A stretch of 64,000 nucleotides of DNA from the NCBI GenBank assembly GCA_037447655.1, contig JBBHKE010001006.1, positions 186,001-250,000 on the forward strand. Reading direction: 5' to 3'. The notes beneath the pieces were generated by a model. That model saw only the letters and a program-made list of their open reading frames with translations, did no database searches and was not told the origin of the DNA. Each line of letters begins with the position of its first letter. Position 1 is the first letter of the stretch. Below, one piece after another: positions 34,501 to 46,472 of the stretch. Source of the DNA: Zygnema cylindricum. Taxonomy: Eukaryota > Streptophyta > Zygnematophyceae > Zygnematales > Zygnemataceae. The position numbers were made by a program, and so were the translations under genes.

Positions 34501-37500
34501 AAGACGCCAAACTTGAAGCATTATGCACATTCGGCTTGCCTCTGTCTTTGCTGCAAAACTATTTTAAACCCTTTAGGATTAAAATATATGCTCAGCAATC
34601 TTACAAGCCCTTTGTCGGTTTTTGCAAACCGATGTGTGCTTTCTCACATAGACTATTTTGTCTTGTTACCAAGGACTAGGTTTTTGTTCAATTTGCTCAG
34701 AATCCGTTTTTTGGTTAGGTATTCGTTTCAGGAGAGTAAGTTGTATTGGTGTACATGGGTGTTGTTATTCTCAGGCTCTAGTAAATGGAAAACCGTGTGC
34801 TGAATCTGCTGGAGTCCTTCTCCTTCTCCTTTTCTTTCCTCTTCTCCTTCTCCTCCTTCTCCTTCTCCTCCTCCTCCTTTTCCTTTTCCTTCTCCATTCT
34901 CTTTTTCAGGTCCAATGGGCTGGGTTTGACTTCCTAGACCTGGGTCCCTCCCATCTTCGTCGAGTTCTTTTGTTAACATATGCCAATGGTTTTCAAGTAT
35001 GGGATGTTCATGAAGCTTCAAATGTACGAGAGCTTGTCTCTCGTCGAGATGGACCTACTCCTTCTCTCCATCTTCTCCCGCGACCAATCCTGACCGTCCC
35101 TTCTGGAAGCCCTCGCCATAATGCTGGGCCTTTGCTTGCGGTTGTCGCCTCTCTCGCTCTCTCCAACTCTCACTCCACCCCTTTCTCCACCCCTTTCTCC
35201 TCCGAAAACAACGGAGGAAGTCGAGGAAGTCAAGGAAGTCAAGGAAGTCAAGGAACAAGATGTTATAGAGGACAAGGACCGGGATATGGAAGTCAGAGTA
35301 TGATGCAACAAAGCTATATGGGAGGGTTTGGGAATAATGTGGGAGGTTTACATAACAAACCAGATGTTTCCGCGGTTCGTTTTTATTCCTTACAACATCA
35401 TTCTTATATACATACTATTGAATTTGGGGCGCCGGTGATCGCTCTTCGTTGCAGCTGTAGACTTGTGGCTGTGGCTTTAGCTACCCAGGTGAGTGCGGAG
35501 GCGAGGGAGAGGGAGTGGTAGAAGGGAGAGGGGGGAGGGAGACTCGTGCAGACTTGATGGGTGCAGACTTGTGGTTATGGTTTTAGCTATCCAAGGGAGG
35601 GCGAGGGGAGAGACATTTGATCACATATCTAACTTATTGTGGGGCTTGTCTATGGCAAGTTTAACTACACTTTTCATGATTGGTAACATTTGAAAACTTT
35701 TGGGATGAATTTGAAGACTTAATTTTACGTTGTGTTAGTTTAATTTTCATTTTTGATAACGTTACGGTTTTTTTGTATGCCTATGAGATATGTTAAGTGA
35801 ACTCCAAAGAAACAAGGATTCAGTGGAAAGAGTAAGGCATTGCTACAGGCTTGGATTAATTGAGAGTAAAACTGTGTTTCTCAATGTTCTGGTAATTTTG
35901 GAAGTAAGGATGATCATGCGATTACATGAATATTACTATATTTTCAACTAGGCTGACTATTTTTCTGTGGAAAGTTAAATCCAGATTTTTTCCTCTTTGT
36001 GTTTCCTTCAGTATCACATCCTGTATTAAGTTCTAGGTATTTTTTGAAACCTTTTACTATTTTTGTCGCTCGCTAACTATTACTTTGATTGTGGGTCTTT
36101 TGGGTGATTTTTTTTTTTTCTCTTTTCTTTTATTGGGCTATACTTAATGTAGATTTTCTGTTTCGATGCTGCAACTTTAGACAATGTCTTTACTGTTTTA
36201 ACCTACCCTGCCCCTCAACCTGTTCCGGGGACAACAAATACTCTCCATGGAGCCATGGCTTTAGGTCCTCGATGGTTAGCTTATGCGGCAAATAAACCAT
36301 TACTTCCCTCTACCGGTCGAGTTTCTCCCCAACAGCTCACTCCTTCTCCTGGAGCCTCTCCCTCTACCTCTCCCGCTAATGGAGGTAGTGCGGCGCTTGT
36401 CGCTCATTATGCGAAAGAGTCCAGTAAACATCTCGCAGCGGGAATTGTGACTCTCGGAGATATGGGTTATAAAACAATGTCTCGATATTGGACAGATTTA
36501 GTACTTGACGGTACAAGTGTTCCTCGAGGAGGAGGAGTAAGTCCAAAAGGAGGAGGGTCTACTACTAGATTACCTCCTATGGGTCCTGAACCTGAGTATG
36601 GAGGCATGGTATGTTTCATCTTTTACCAAAATAAACTCTTCAATGTGGAAGTGTTGATTAGGAGTCGCTTGATGTTAGTTAACAAACGTAGGAGAATTAG
36701 TTGGAATTGTTCTTTCTCTGTGTTTTATCGCTCGATTATGGACATTGCTGCTTCTGTTAATTCATCTGCATATTTGATTGCAACAATACCGATAGTGATT
36801 CCTAGTTCCCATTTCATATAGTTGTTCTGCCCTTTTCATACTTGATTGCAACAAACTCGATAGCTATTTGAACTAATATTCATTCCATTTGTTCATTGTC
36901 CGAACAAACGAATAACAAACGTTAATGGCGATTTTTTTTTTTCTGTTCATTCTTTTATGCTGGGAAATTTTGTTGCAGGTGATAGTGAGAGATGTTGTGA
37001 GTAAAGGAGTAGTGGCTCAGTTTAGAGCCCATTCTAGTCCCCTTAGTGCTCTCTCCTTCGACCCAAGTGGGACCCTTTTGGTGACTGCCTCTGTTTGCGG
37101 TCACAATTTAAATGTGTTTCGTTTAACTCCAAATTTTATCTCCAACGGCGCTGGTCAGGGAACGGTCAGTTTACCTTTGTAGACCTGACTGTTTCGTTAT
37201 TTTTAATGTTTAGTTGTTGATTTTGTTTTTTTGCTTCCTTTTACATTGTTCCTAACTTGATTTTATGTCTATTATGGCGGTTCATGGGTTTTTACCATCG
37301 GAGGGATTGTGAATAAGGTTTCTCATTTCTTCTTAGGTGATAGTGCTTAAAGTTTTATTTAATGTATCGCTTCTATGTCTGCCCGCATTGTTGGAATGAA
37401 ACAGTTTTTAAACATTTTTGTCTTACTCCTGCTGAAAAAATACTTTTGTAGTTCTTGATTTAACCGTTTTTCAGGGCATGATTAGTATTTCAATATGTCC

Positions 37501-37734
37501 TGGAGCTATCGCCAGATTGAAGTGAATTTTTAAGAACTGATTAAATCACATTTCAGCACGTTTTAGTTTTTCCAGGATTGTTCTGTAAGTATTTTTATCT
37601 CTGAACTTAATTGGTAATCTGTTTTTTTTCAGGGAGGTGACACAAATGCGGCCCATGTCCATTTGTATAAACTGTATAGAGGTCTTACTAATGCGGTGAG
37701 CGATCTTAAAACTCCCGTTATTCTCTCTCTCTCC

Positions 37735-37780
<46 letters not shown>

Positions 37781-40700
37781 GCTCTGTCTCTCTCTCGCTC
37801 CTTTCTTTCTCATGCCATTCTAACCCAAAACACATGGCTATATAACTAAAAAAATAGGCCACTTTAACTCAAAAAACATGCCATTTTAACACCTGCCTTT
37901 TTCAGCTCAAAAAACATGCCATTTTGTCTCAAAGGTTTTGCCATTTTTGTGATACAGGTAATTCAAGACATCACTTTTAGTAATGACAGTCGCTGGATTG
38001 CTGTCAGTTCTACTCGCGGTACCACCCATTTATATGCCATATCTCCTTTCGGGGGCCCTGTGGGTCCAGAAACTCATGCTAGTTCTCCAAATGACAGGCC
38101 TCTTACCTCCTCTGTTCCTCCCTCTCTCTCCTTCCCCTGGTGGTCTCCTCAGACACCCATGGGAGTCCATCCTTCTGCTTCTTCTTCTCCTCCTCCTCCA
38201 CCTCCTCCTCCCATTACTCTCTCGGTTATCAGTCGAATCAAGAATGGAAACGGGGGATGGGCAGGAGGTGTGACAGGCGTCGCAGCTGCAGCCACAGGGA
38301 GAGCCAACACTATCTCAGGTGCAGTTGCTGTGGCTTTTCATAATGGAGAAAATATGGAAGGAGGAGGAGGAGGAGGAGGAGCTGGAGGAGGAGGAGGAGG
38401 AAGAGGAGGAGGTGGAGGAGGAGGTCTGAGCTCTGGAACTTGCCTTAGTGTACAGCTCTGGGTTCTCTCTCCTTTGGGTCATCTTATAAGATACCTGCTA
38501 AAACCGTATGCGAGTGGGGAAGGGGAGAGACAGACGGCAAATTCTTATAATCATGGGGGTGTAGGAGTAGAAACGGTTCCCATCCCAGAATTGAGGTTAG
38601 AAATTCAACCATTGGAGAAATGGGATGTTTGTCGAAGACCCGGTTGGGTAGAGAGGGATGAGAGTTTACAGAGTGTGAGTGCACCTAGCAAGTGGGCAAG
38701 TGGTTCACAAGACGACTCAGGAGCGGGTATAAAGGGGGGAGAGGGAGAAGGGCGTGATGGTGTGAGTGCGGAAGAAATGCAGAGATGGTTTATGTCAAAT
38801 GCGGAAGTCATGCAAACATATCATGGGCGGTCGGTCCCGATTTGGGCGAGAAACCAGGTTTGTACTATCTTCATCCGTTTTTTTTCCTTTTCTTTATTAT
38901 TGGGTTCAAATTCTCTTTATTTAGCTTCCGTCCATCTTCAGTGGTGTGTTTATTATGTGGTGCGATTGGGTTATTTGTTTTATTTGTGCTCTGCCATTGT
39001 GTTTATGTTAATAATCTCCATGCTATTTTCATTTTCCAAATGCTGGGTATGCTTATTAGTATGTCTATTAGTGTGTTGAGATTGCATGTTTATTTTTGTA
39101 TGTATGTCGACCAAGGGTAGGGCACTTGTTTAATCCCTTTCCATTTGTTGTGATCAGTATGTTCGGAAAAAATGACTTCAGACAAATGAACGAAGTGGAA
39201 AGTGATGACCGGATATGAATAAGCTCCAGCTTTGTTATATGAGTACAAAGAAAATAAAATATTGGTAAGAGGTCAGTAAAAAAATTGAATGTTTATGCTC
39301 TTTTTAATTGCGTGTTTTGTCTGATGGTCATTTTGAAACGAGACTTAGGTTGTTGGTATTGGGACAGGTGCATTTTCATGTTTTACTCCACGGCCCGAAT
39401 GGGAGTTTGACAAATTCTGGTGAAAACGATAAAAGCGATAACAACGGTCGCGGAGTTTTTTCGTCTAATTTGAGTACATTACCAGGGGGTCCTTATGATC
39501 CTGATGTCAATATTGAGGAGATACCGACTCGACCAATTGAAGTTCGTCGACGAGATCTCGTCCCACTTTGTGAACGCTTAGAAGGAGGTCATAACTCGAG
39601 GTGAGGGGGAGAGAGAGGGAGAGGGAGGGAGAGGTAGGGAGAGTGAAGTGTGAAGTGGGCATTCATTCCACTTCACAAATGCCGGGAAGGAGCTCATAAC
39701 TCGAGGTGAGAGGGAGATCGAGGGAGAGAGGAAGAGGGAGGGCGAGAGGGAGAGGGAGAGAGAGAGAGAGGTTGTCGGCGAGGTCACGTCCCACTTTGTG
39801 AACGCTGAGGAGGTTGTAACTAGAGGTGAGAGGATGAGGGATGGAGAGAGGGGAGGGAGTGAGGAGAGAGGGAGCGAGAGAGGGAGAGAGAGAGGAGGGA
39901 GGGAGAGAGAGCAAGTCCACGAGATCTCATCCCACTTTGTGAACGCTCAGGAGGTCATAACTCGAGGTGGAGGGAGAGGGAGGGAGGGAGGAAGAGAGTT
40001 CGTCAAAAATAGTGTGGATGAATATTGTTGAGACCTATGTTCGAAACATTTTTGAATTCGATTAGAATATAGTATTCTACAAATTTATATTTTATACCAT
40101 ATCATATACTTGTCACATCATAAATACGTCAAGTGCGAAGCTTCCAGTTGTAAGCGTTTGAATTACGTCAATGAATCTATGCTCAAAAGCTGCCATTGAC
40201 ATCGTAGTTTCCCAGTACTGTTATACAGTACTGTAGAAGGATGGAAAAGGATATGGAAATTGTTTTTCTGACAAACGGGAAGGATAAATCGCCATTGTAA
40301 CAAGGAGCCCTTCGTTACTGCTAAAAACAGAATTTGATCAATAGAATCTCGTTACTTGCTACCATCATTACATACGACAGAATGGCTCTTTGTTGCAATG
40401 ATGATTTCTCCTAAGGATATCTTTGTCTGACCGTTTAAGTGACAACTTCCAAATTTGTTTGTATAAGTTCAATATGTACTGTCCGATGGTTTTCATGGAC
40501 GTTTGTGATTGTTCCTGTTTTGATTTTTATTCCCTGAACATTTTCACAATTCTCAAAATATCTAACTGTCCACATTGTACAAAGTCAGAATTCTTATTGG
40601 TCGCTTTCCTTTTTGTGGTACACTTTGGTCGGTTTGTCGTCAACTTCGTAAGACACGATTGTATTTAATGCTTTCAATCCCAACTGAAAATTGAATATGA

Positions 40701-42736
40701 CGTATAGGATACGTTAGTATCTTAAAACATAGGCTGAGACAAAGTTGTAAGCAAAATTCACAGTCGGTGAGGTTCTTTCTTTATCCTCCTCACATGTGGG
40801 TATACCTTGGTGGGGGGGTAGGGAGAGGAGTGTGATTTCTCAAACAGGAATTTCTGAACGAGATTCGCTTTCTCGAATTCACTCCGGAAGTCTGACAGGA
40901 GGGTTAAATGACACGTTTTCTGGTTTTAGTGAAAAGAAATGGCTCCCAAATGGCTCAAATTTAAATGGATTTCATGTGGACCATATTGTGATGGATGGGA
41001 ACCAAGAGACCGGTTCCTTTTCAGGAGTAAATGGTCATTTTAATGCTCAAATGGGTTTCAGAAAGGAGGTCTCCGATCAGAAAATTTCGTGGGCTGTCCC
41101 ATCAGCTAGCAATCACCAGACGGGTTTTGTTGGAATAGGAACTTCGGGTATGAATGGAAAATTTGCAAATGGGTACGGCATTGAAAAGTGTGCGAGTAAT
41201 AGTTACCAGACTCAAAAAAATAGTACAGATCTTGTTGTTCTCGGAGGACCTGGTCGTGGAGGACACTTGTCACCAATGGGAGACTCTGAGATGGTGGGAG
41301 GCGCTTTAACAAACGACGAAGGTAAATTTCAAATCCAAAACTTTTAAATAGAAATGGTCTGTATATATTTTTTTGTTTAGAATACATGAGTCGAAATAAT
41401 TGCTTTCTTTTGTCAAAAGTTGGGTGATATCAATTTTTTTCGAAAGTAGTTATTAGTCAGGTACTGGAATTTGTTATTGACCGGTCATTTACTTCAGGTG
41501 GGCCTAATTCCTCCTCACATGTTTTTTTACCTTAATGCAGATATTTCTGGACAAAGTACACCGTCGTCTTCTTGTGAGTCTGTTCCGTCCCCACCTTTGA
41601 GAGGCAGTCGACATACTTCTCTTCCTAGTCCACCTCTAAATTCTCTACTCCAAACCTCAGAACCGGTCACTACCTCTCTTGTGTATAATTCTAGTAGTGG
41701 AGATTCGAGTTTGAATTCAAATATGAATTTGAGCAATCCGTTCAGGAATGGTTCGACCATGGAAATGCCAAAATTGTTTCCATCCGACCAAAAATCGTTT
41801 TCATCTGACCAAAAAGTGTTTTCATCGGACCAAGGCTGGTCTCTCAGAACAAATATTTCGCGAATGAATGGTACTGTTCCTTCCACTCCTCAGTCAACTA
41901 TTGAAGGTTCACAGAACATAGAAACACCGTTTGAAATGTCATTAAGTGGGCGTGACGAAATGGGAAGAGGCAATTTTATCGATGGGAGACTGTTTCCGGT
42001 AGAGAATTGTCAAGGGGAGAAAGGATTATCTATTGGGTTGATAGGCGAATTTTGTGACGATAGTCAAGAGGGAGAATCGTCCTTCGCAAGGAGTCGAGGT
42101 AGTGTCTCGGGGAGAACCACTTGTTCGAGAGAGATAGAACATCCGAGAGAGAGAGAGCAAATGGGATCCGGACATTGGGTTAGTGAGCAAAATGGAGGGA
42201 GAGAGAAGGTTAAGGAGAGTGGAATTGGAATGAGGCTAAATGTTACGCAAGGGAAAGGAGATGGAAATGGAAATGGTAATGGAAGTGCTTCGTATGGAGT
42301 GATAGCAGAAGAGAGAGAGAGTAGGGTGAGACATGAAATCATGGAGAAGGGAGGACCGACTTTAGTGGGTATCGGAGTTGGGGAGGACGATATTTTTGTG
42401 CAACAAGAACAAGAAAAAGAAAACGGGAATTCTCCTGATAGTGGTGGAGAAAATTCGATGGATGGATGGGATGGTGTATTCGGTCTACCTGACGAAGGTA
42501 GTCTTTCATTTTCCTTTTTGTTTCTTGATATCGTGTCTATTAGCTATGGTTCACTCGTGAGTTTAATTTTGCTTGGGAATTCTTCCGTTTGTTTGGCAAA
42601 AAAAAGTAGGAGGTCGTTTTTTGAATTTTGTGATTGTTTATGTTTCTTGGGCTATATGAAACTTGACGTCTTTGTTTCTTATTTTTGTTTTGTGTTGACT
42701 TTTGGTTTCCTTTGGTTTTCTTGAACAGATTGTTAA
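31588..42736 (+). CDS. ATG18: ATG18f/g/h-like autophagy protein (WD40 PROPPIN-type propeller plus BCAS3 domain), 10 exons
   Basis: Plant ATG18 proteins of this group bind phosphoinositides through a seven-bladed propeller and act in autophagosome formation. Exons: 31588-31794, 34910-35488, 36153-36608, 36979-37164, 37633-37695, 37958-38857, 39368-39600, 40822-41321, 41541-42497, 42729-42736; phases agree throughout, about 1362 residues. Family marks in order: S-V-S-A-N-A-G-S-I-A-S-S-V-R (exon 1), QWAGF and YANGFQVWDV (exon 2), FCFDAATLDN, GPRWLAYA and the T-G-R-V-S-P-Q-Q-L-T-P-S-P-G run, SSKHLAAGIVTLGDMGYKT (exon 3), RAHSSPLSALSFDPSGTLL (exon 4), LYKLYRGLTNA (exon 5, where the PROPPIN F/LRRG motif sits but reads LYRG), QDITFSNDSRWIAVSSTRGT (exon 6), then the BCAS3 segment with IPTRPIEVRRRDLVPLCE (exon 7). 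Arabidopsis relatives are about 930-960 aa, so this one is long, mainly through low-complexity Pro/Gly inserts in exon 6 and Ser-rich exons 8-9. The last exon is uncertain (see findings). Confidence 0.92.
31771..32025 (+). repeat. Three tandem copies of the ATG18-like exon 1 donor region
   Basis: GCAGGAGGGAGCAG plus following intron sequence occurs at 31781, 31868 and 31953 in units of about 85 bp, each followed by an A-rich stretch and a GTTGGTAGG-like word. The first carries the donor used (GT at 31795). The second has CT in place of GT. The third (CAG/GTTTGC) retains a usable GT. Confidence 0.85.
33572..33774 (+). mobile_element. MITE family M4 in ATG18-like intron 1
   Basis: A 203-bp palindromic element from TACACCGCCCATCGTTATTA to TAGTAACGATGGGCGGTGTA. 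Its inverted repeats continue inward with AATAGCACTAATT and ATTAACACTATT words. It shares terminal TACACCG and TATTAGNGTTAA with M2 but has a different interior. A second copy is at 63545-63747. Confidence 0.85.
34812..34908 (+). repeat. Polypyrimidine tract before ATG18-like exon 2
   Basis: About 95 bp of CTTCTCCTTTT/CTCCTC on the coding strand, directly abutting the exon 2 acceptor at 34908-34909. It is unusually long for a splice polypyrimidine tract. Confidence 0.85.
37723..37800 (+). repeat. (CT)n microsatellite just after the exon 5 donor
   Basis: CTCTCTCTCTC about 25 bp downstream of the donor at 37696, on the coding strand, in the short intron 5 of the ATG18-like gene. Confidence 0.85.
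37811..37957 (+). repeat. Short tandem units filling the end of ATG18-like intron 5
   Basis: Four degenerate units of about 35-45 bp based on AACTCAAAAAACATGCCATT. One unit is followed by CCTTTTTCAG, resembling a second acceptor, and the last ends at the acceptor used (GATACAG, 37957). Confidence 0.65.
39601..40010 (+). repeat. Tandem copies of the ATG18-like exon 7 end and donor
   Basis: After the real exon end (TGAACGCTTAGAAGGAGGTC, then ATAACTCGAG/GTGAGG, 39600) three more degenerate copies follow. They end near 39704 (AGCTCATAACTCGAG/GTGAG), 39824 (GGTTGTAACTAGAG/GTGAG) and 39966 (GGTCATAACTCGAG/GTGGAG). GAGGGAGAGA purine repeats separate them. Copies 3 and 4 also keep TCCCACTTTGTGAACGCT. 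Confidence 0.9.
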
Positions 42737-44639
42737 CGAATGCTTTTTCTTGGGACCCACTTAGATGAACCATTTGAAAAAAAAAGGGAATTATATGAAT
42801 GTCGAATTTACTCTAAAACTTCTAAAAAAAAAGAAGAAAACAATGCACCTATTTGGTTATATAACCGTACTATCCTCCAAGATTTCGGCAAGGTGTGGAT
42901 TTGGGTCCAGAAAATTACGAAGTTGATACATACAAAATTTTCAGATTGCAAAAATTCGTGTCTGAAACTTGAATTTGATTCAAGAAACATGTTTCCATTT
43001 GATTTTTGGACAGTCGTGGGTTGTAGGGTTCAGGGTAACCTCCTCATTTTCAGGCAAATTACCGCCTGTTTCACAGTTTTCAAGTTTCCAAAGCTTTTTG
43101 TACATTGTAGAGCTTCCTGACAGGATTTTGTCTTTTGGGAAAAAGGCGGAAAAAGAAAGGGACAGAACGAGACAGAAAAAGACGATTCTTGGCAGTTTAC
43201 CGACATTTCCGTCAGATTGAAGCTCGGAATAGAAATCAATAAGAAACTCGGTTGGAAAAAAAAAACCACAAACAAACACCTTTAGCTACGTGCACTCTAA
43301 TTTCCGAAATTGAAAAGTTTACAACTAACACATTGTTTTCCGATGGGCTGGTATTTAGGTTTTGAAAACAGGGGAAAGAAAAAATAGGGAAAAAGGGAAA
43401 AAATTTAAAAAAGGAAAGAAAAAGGGTAGGTCTCACAAAACGGGTAGATTTTTTTTTCTTTCTGTGGTCAGGATAGATGATGGGAATTGTACAGAAGTGT
43501 AAATAGAGACTATTTTCACCCATTCTTCATGAACAGAGGTTTGGCCGGGGGCTGAAAACTCCTCAACATTGATTTGTTCTAATGACCTTTTTGGGTAATA
43601 GAATGGGAACGGATTTTAAATGCCGTTTTCTCGTAGAGATAAGGATCGAGGCAGTTGATTGTTATTTCCTTTCTATCATTAAAATGTGTGGCATTTAGTC
43701 ACAAGGGAAGGGAATGAAAGGGAAGGGAAAAAAAGGGAAGGGAAAAAAAGGGAAGAGAAGGGAAGAGAAGGGAATCAAAGGAGAGGGAGGGGAGGGAACG
43801 TATGGGAAGTCACAAGGGAAGAGGACTTAGTTCACAAGGGAAGTATTTTTTCTCCATGAAAATGGTTGCATTGTACATACTTAACGGTGTTTGTGTTAAA
43901 CCTTTTAGGGTTGATGTCCTCCTCGTCTCCCAATTATTTCTCTTCGTATTTGTGGATTTTCATTGTAATATTAGGATTGACCTTTATATTGCTGTCTTTT
44001 ACGTTTTAACCCAACAGCAAGGAATTGCAGAAAGAAAAATGGAAGGACCAAAAAAAAAAAGAAACACAACTACATGATGTGCTTTAAGAAATGACCTCTC
44101 TCTTTGCTGTTGGAGTCGGTCATAATGGTTATTATTGTCAATAGTCCTGAATGGGGCACAGGCACCGAGTTTGTTAGAAGATACTTTGGGTCCTTCAAAT
44201 GTTTGGCAAGAATGTGGTTTCACAGCATGTCCGGTTGTAAAGTTTCTTCAACCGTACCTTCCAGGCCTTTGTTCTATCTTATATAATGATAATATCTATT
44301 ATATTATTCGTTACATCTTCTAGAATTCCAAGTCTCTTCTCTTCATCTCCATCTTCATTCCTGTCTCCATTTTTTCTCGTCCGTCTCTGTCTCTGTCTCC
44401 CTCTCCGTCTCCATGTTCGTCACCTTCTCCGTCTCCATTTTTGTCTCGTATGTCTCCATGTCCCTCTCCATCTCCGTCTTCTTCTGTGTCTCGGTCTCCG
44501 CCCTGTCTTCATCCCTCTCACTCCAGTCCAGTTGGTTTCAATCGTTCCCTATCTATCTCCATCTAAGTCAGGTCTCTGTCTCAGTCATGACAACTTCTAC
44601 GCCGTCTCTGTCACCGTCTGTCATCAATTTGCCTCTAAA
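42737..44639. other. 3' flank of the ATG18-like gene, no further gene assigned
   Basis: A frame open from 42765 to a TGA at 43118 continues in phase from exon 9 if a second acceptor (42763-42764) is used; its protein has no recognised motif. GGGAAGGGAAAAAA repeats lie at 43705-43800. A 54-codon frame at 44135-44296 looks somewhat protein-like but I do not recognise it. Confidence 0.45.
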
Positions 44640-44821
44640 AATATACATATATATATATATATATGTAATAATAATATATATATATATATATATATAATAT
44701 ATCTTCTATATATATATAATATATATATATATGTTATTATTAATATATATTGTGTGATTGTGTGTGTGTATATATATATTGTGTATATATATGTGTGTTA
44801 TATGTGTTAATATTGATACAC

Positions 44822-44896
<75 letters not shown>

Positions 44897-44915
44897 TATA
44901 TAACACCTTTCTCTC

Positions 44916-44957
<42 letters not shown>

Positions 44958-45000
44958 ACTCATATCTCTTTTTATACTATATATGTATATATATAATATG
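44640..45000 (+). repeat. (TA)n microsatellite cluster
   Basis: Several (TA)n blocks, the largest about 70 bp at 44828-44895, with interspersed TGTG and TATGTATA words. All open frames here encode only Ile-Tyr repeats. Confidence 0.95.
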
Positions 45001-45560
45001 TCTTGAGATCAGTGTATATCAGACAATTGTGGGCAGTCAGAGCATTAGTGAAAGATGTCCCTTATAGCTCAACTCGAGATCAAAAGGAAAATGGAGTGGG
45101 GGTTACAATTGGAATGACAAAAATAGTGGTAAAGGAAGGGCATCCCGAGGCCTCGGACAGGTGGCGCAATCCGAATGTTCCTTTCCCTAAGCCACAGATA
45201 CAGCCGCCATGTCTCAGGTACAACTGCGGAAGGTTTGACTCTAGAGAATCTAGGAAACGAATGTGCCTCAATGCTTTTAGGGTTAAACACTTCACCAAAA
45301 GGTTTTTTAGGGTTTTTTAGGATTTTTTAGGGTTCTTTTTTTTCGGCTTTGATACAAAATTCACACGGAAGCGCAATGTTTTAGGAAACATGGATTTTCG
45401 GGTGACTTGGAATAATACACTTCTCTTAATGCCACGACCGAAAATTTGGTGTTCAAGGAGGATTTCGACGATCAAATTCTCCTTCCACGATGGGCTTAGG
45501 GAACTAGTGGGGAAAAAAAGGGGAAGGGGTTTTTGGAAGAATTGTGTGGACTAGTATTAA
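45001..45560. other. Intergenic DNA, no gene recognised
   Basis: A 105-codon plus frame (45003-45320) has no known motif. It ends in TTTAGGGTTTTTTAGG-type telomere-like words (45280-45340). Confidence 0.4.
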
Positions 45561-45589
45561 TAGTCCTTGCTTCCCCCATTCAAAAATGT

Positions 45590-45790
45590 TGATGACAATG
45601 ATGATGATGATGATGACAATGATGATCACAATGATAAGGACGATGATGACAATGATAAGGACGTTGACAAGGTGGACTAAGGAGGAATGGGAAACGACTT
45701 TGATGCACGTGGAACGACAACGATGACCAACGAGAATTGAGGATGGATGATAATGATGATGATGATGATGAAAATTGATGACGATGATTA
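45590..45790 (+). repeat. (GAT)n-rich trinucleotide repeat
   Basis: GATGATGATGATGAC, AATGATGATC and later ATGATGATGATGATGATG blocks within about 200 bp. Imperfect and AT-rich. Confidence 0.85.
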
Positions 45791-45849
45791 TTATTAATAT
45801 TAGCAACATGATGTAGGTGAATGCCACTGTGATATAAACGAGCATTCAT

Positions 45850-46472
45850 CTATTGCTGGGGAGAATTTAAAAAATTGTTTTTTGTTAAACTGCTGGGGAT
45901 AATTTAAAAAACAGTTTTTTGTTAAAATGATAATATTGAAAAGTAAGATGCTACAAAATCACAACAGATAAACTTAGCAGAAAACAAGCCATGCTCTTGT
46001 TTTTTTTTAAGTATAGGAACTTTATAGTTGATCACCAAACCATACCAGTCTTGCCAACATAACCTCAAGATATCCCTCTTTCACCTCCTACAAGAGACTA
46101 CATAGAAATGTTCACCAAACTCGTGTTTGGTTTTTCACTTTCATTTTGGCTTTTCATTTTTTTTGTTCCCATGTACTAATATTGTTTACCATTATTTATT
46201 AATGAAGCTCAGCTAAAACTCCACACTACAGAACTAAAATTAATAACAAATAACATTTTCTACATCAACAAACAACGCTTTTAGGGTATTCCTGACTCAA
46301 GTCACCCTAAACAAACAACAAAAAAATATCTCACTCGAGCCTTCAAAAGTGTGGAGCCCATTCAAAAAAAAAACCGTAAAGTGGTGTACCCAAAATCCGG
46401 TCAAATGTTACCCTAACTATGTTCCAAAGAGGTAAGGAGGAAGAGGACGAGATTCGGGTTCCTCCCAAGGTT
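45850..46472. other. Intergenic DNA 3' of the multicopper oxidase gene
   Basis: A roughly 45-bp direct duplication (CTGCTGGGGA, TTTAAAAAA, GTTTTTTGTTAAA) lies at 45854-45930. Otherwise AT-rich, no gene seen. Confidence 0.5.

Noticed and set aside
44135-44323. Possible extra exon (62-codon frame) downstream of the ATG18-like gene
   Set aside because: Protein-like in composition but no recognised motif, no matching upstream phase and no clear splice sites.
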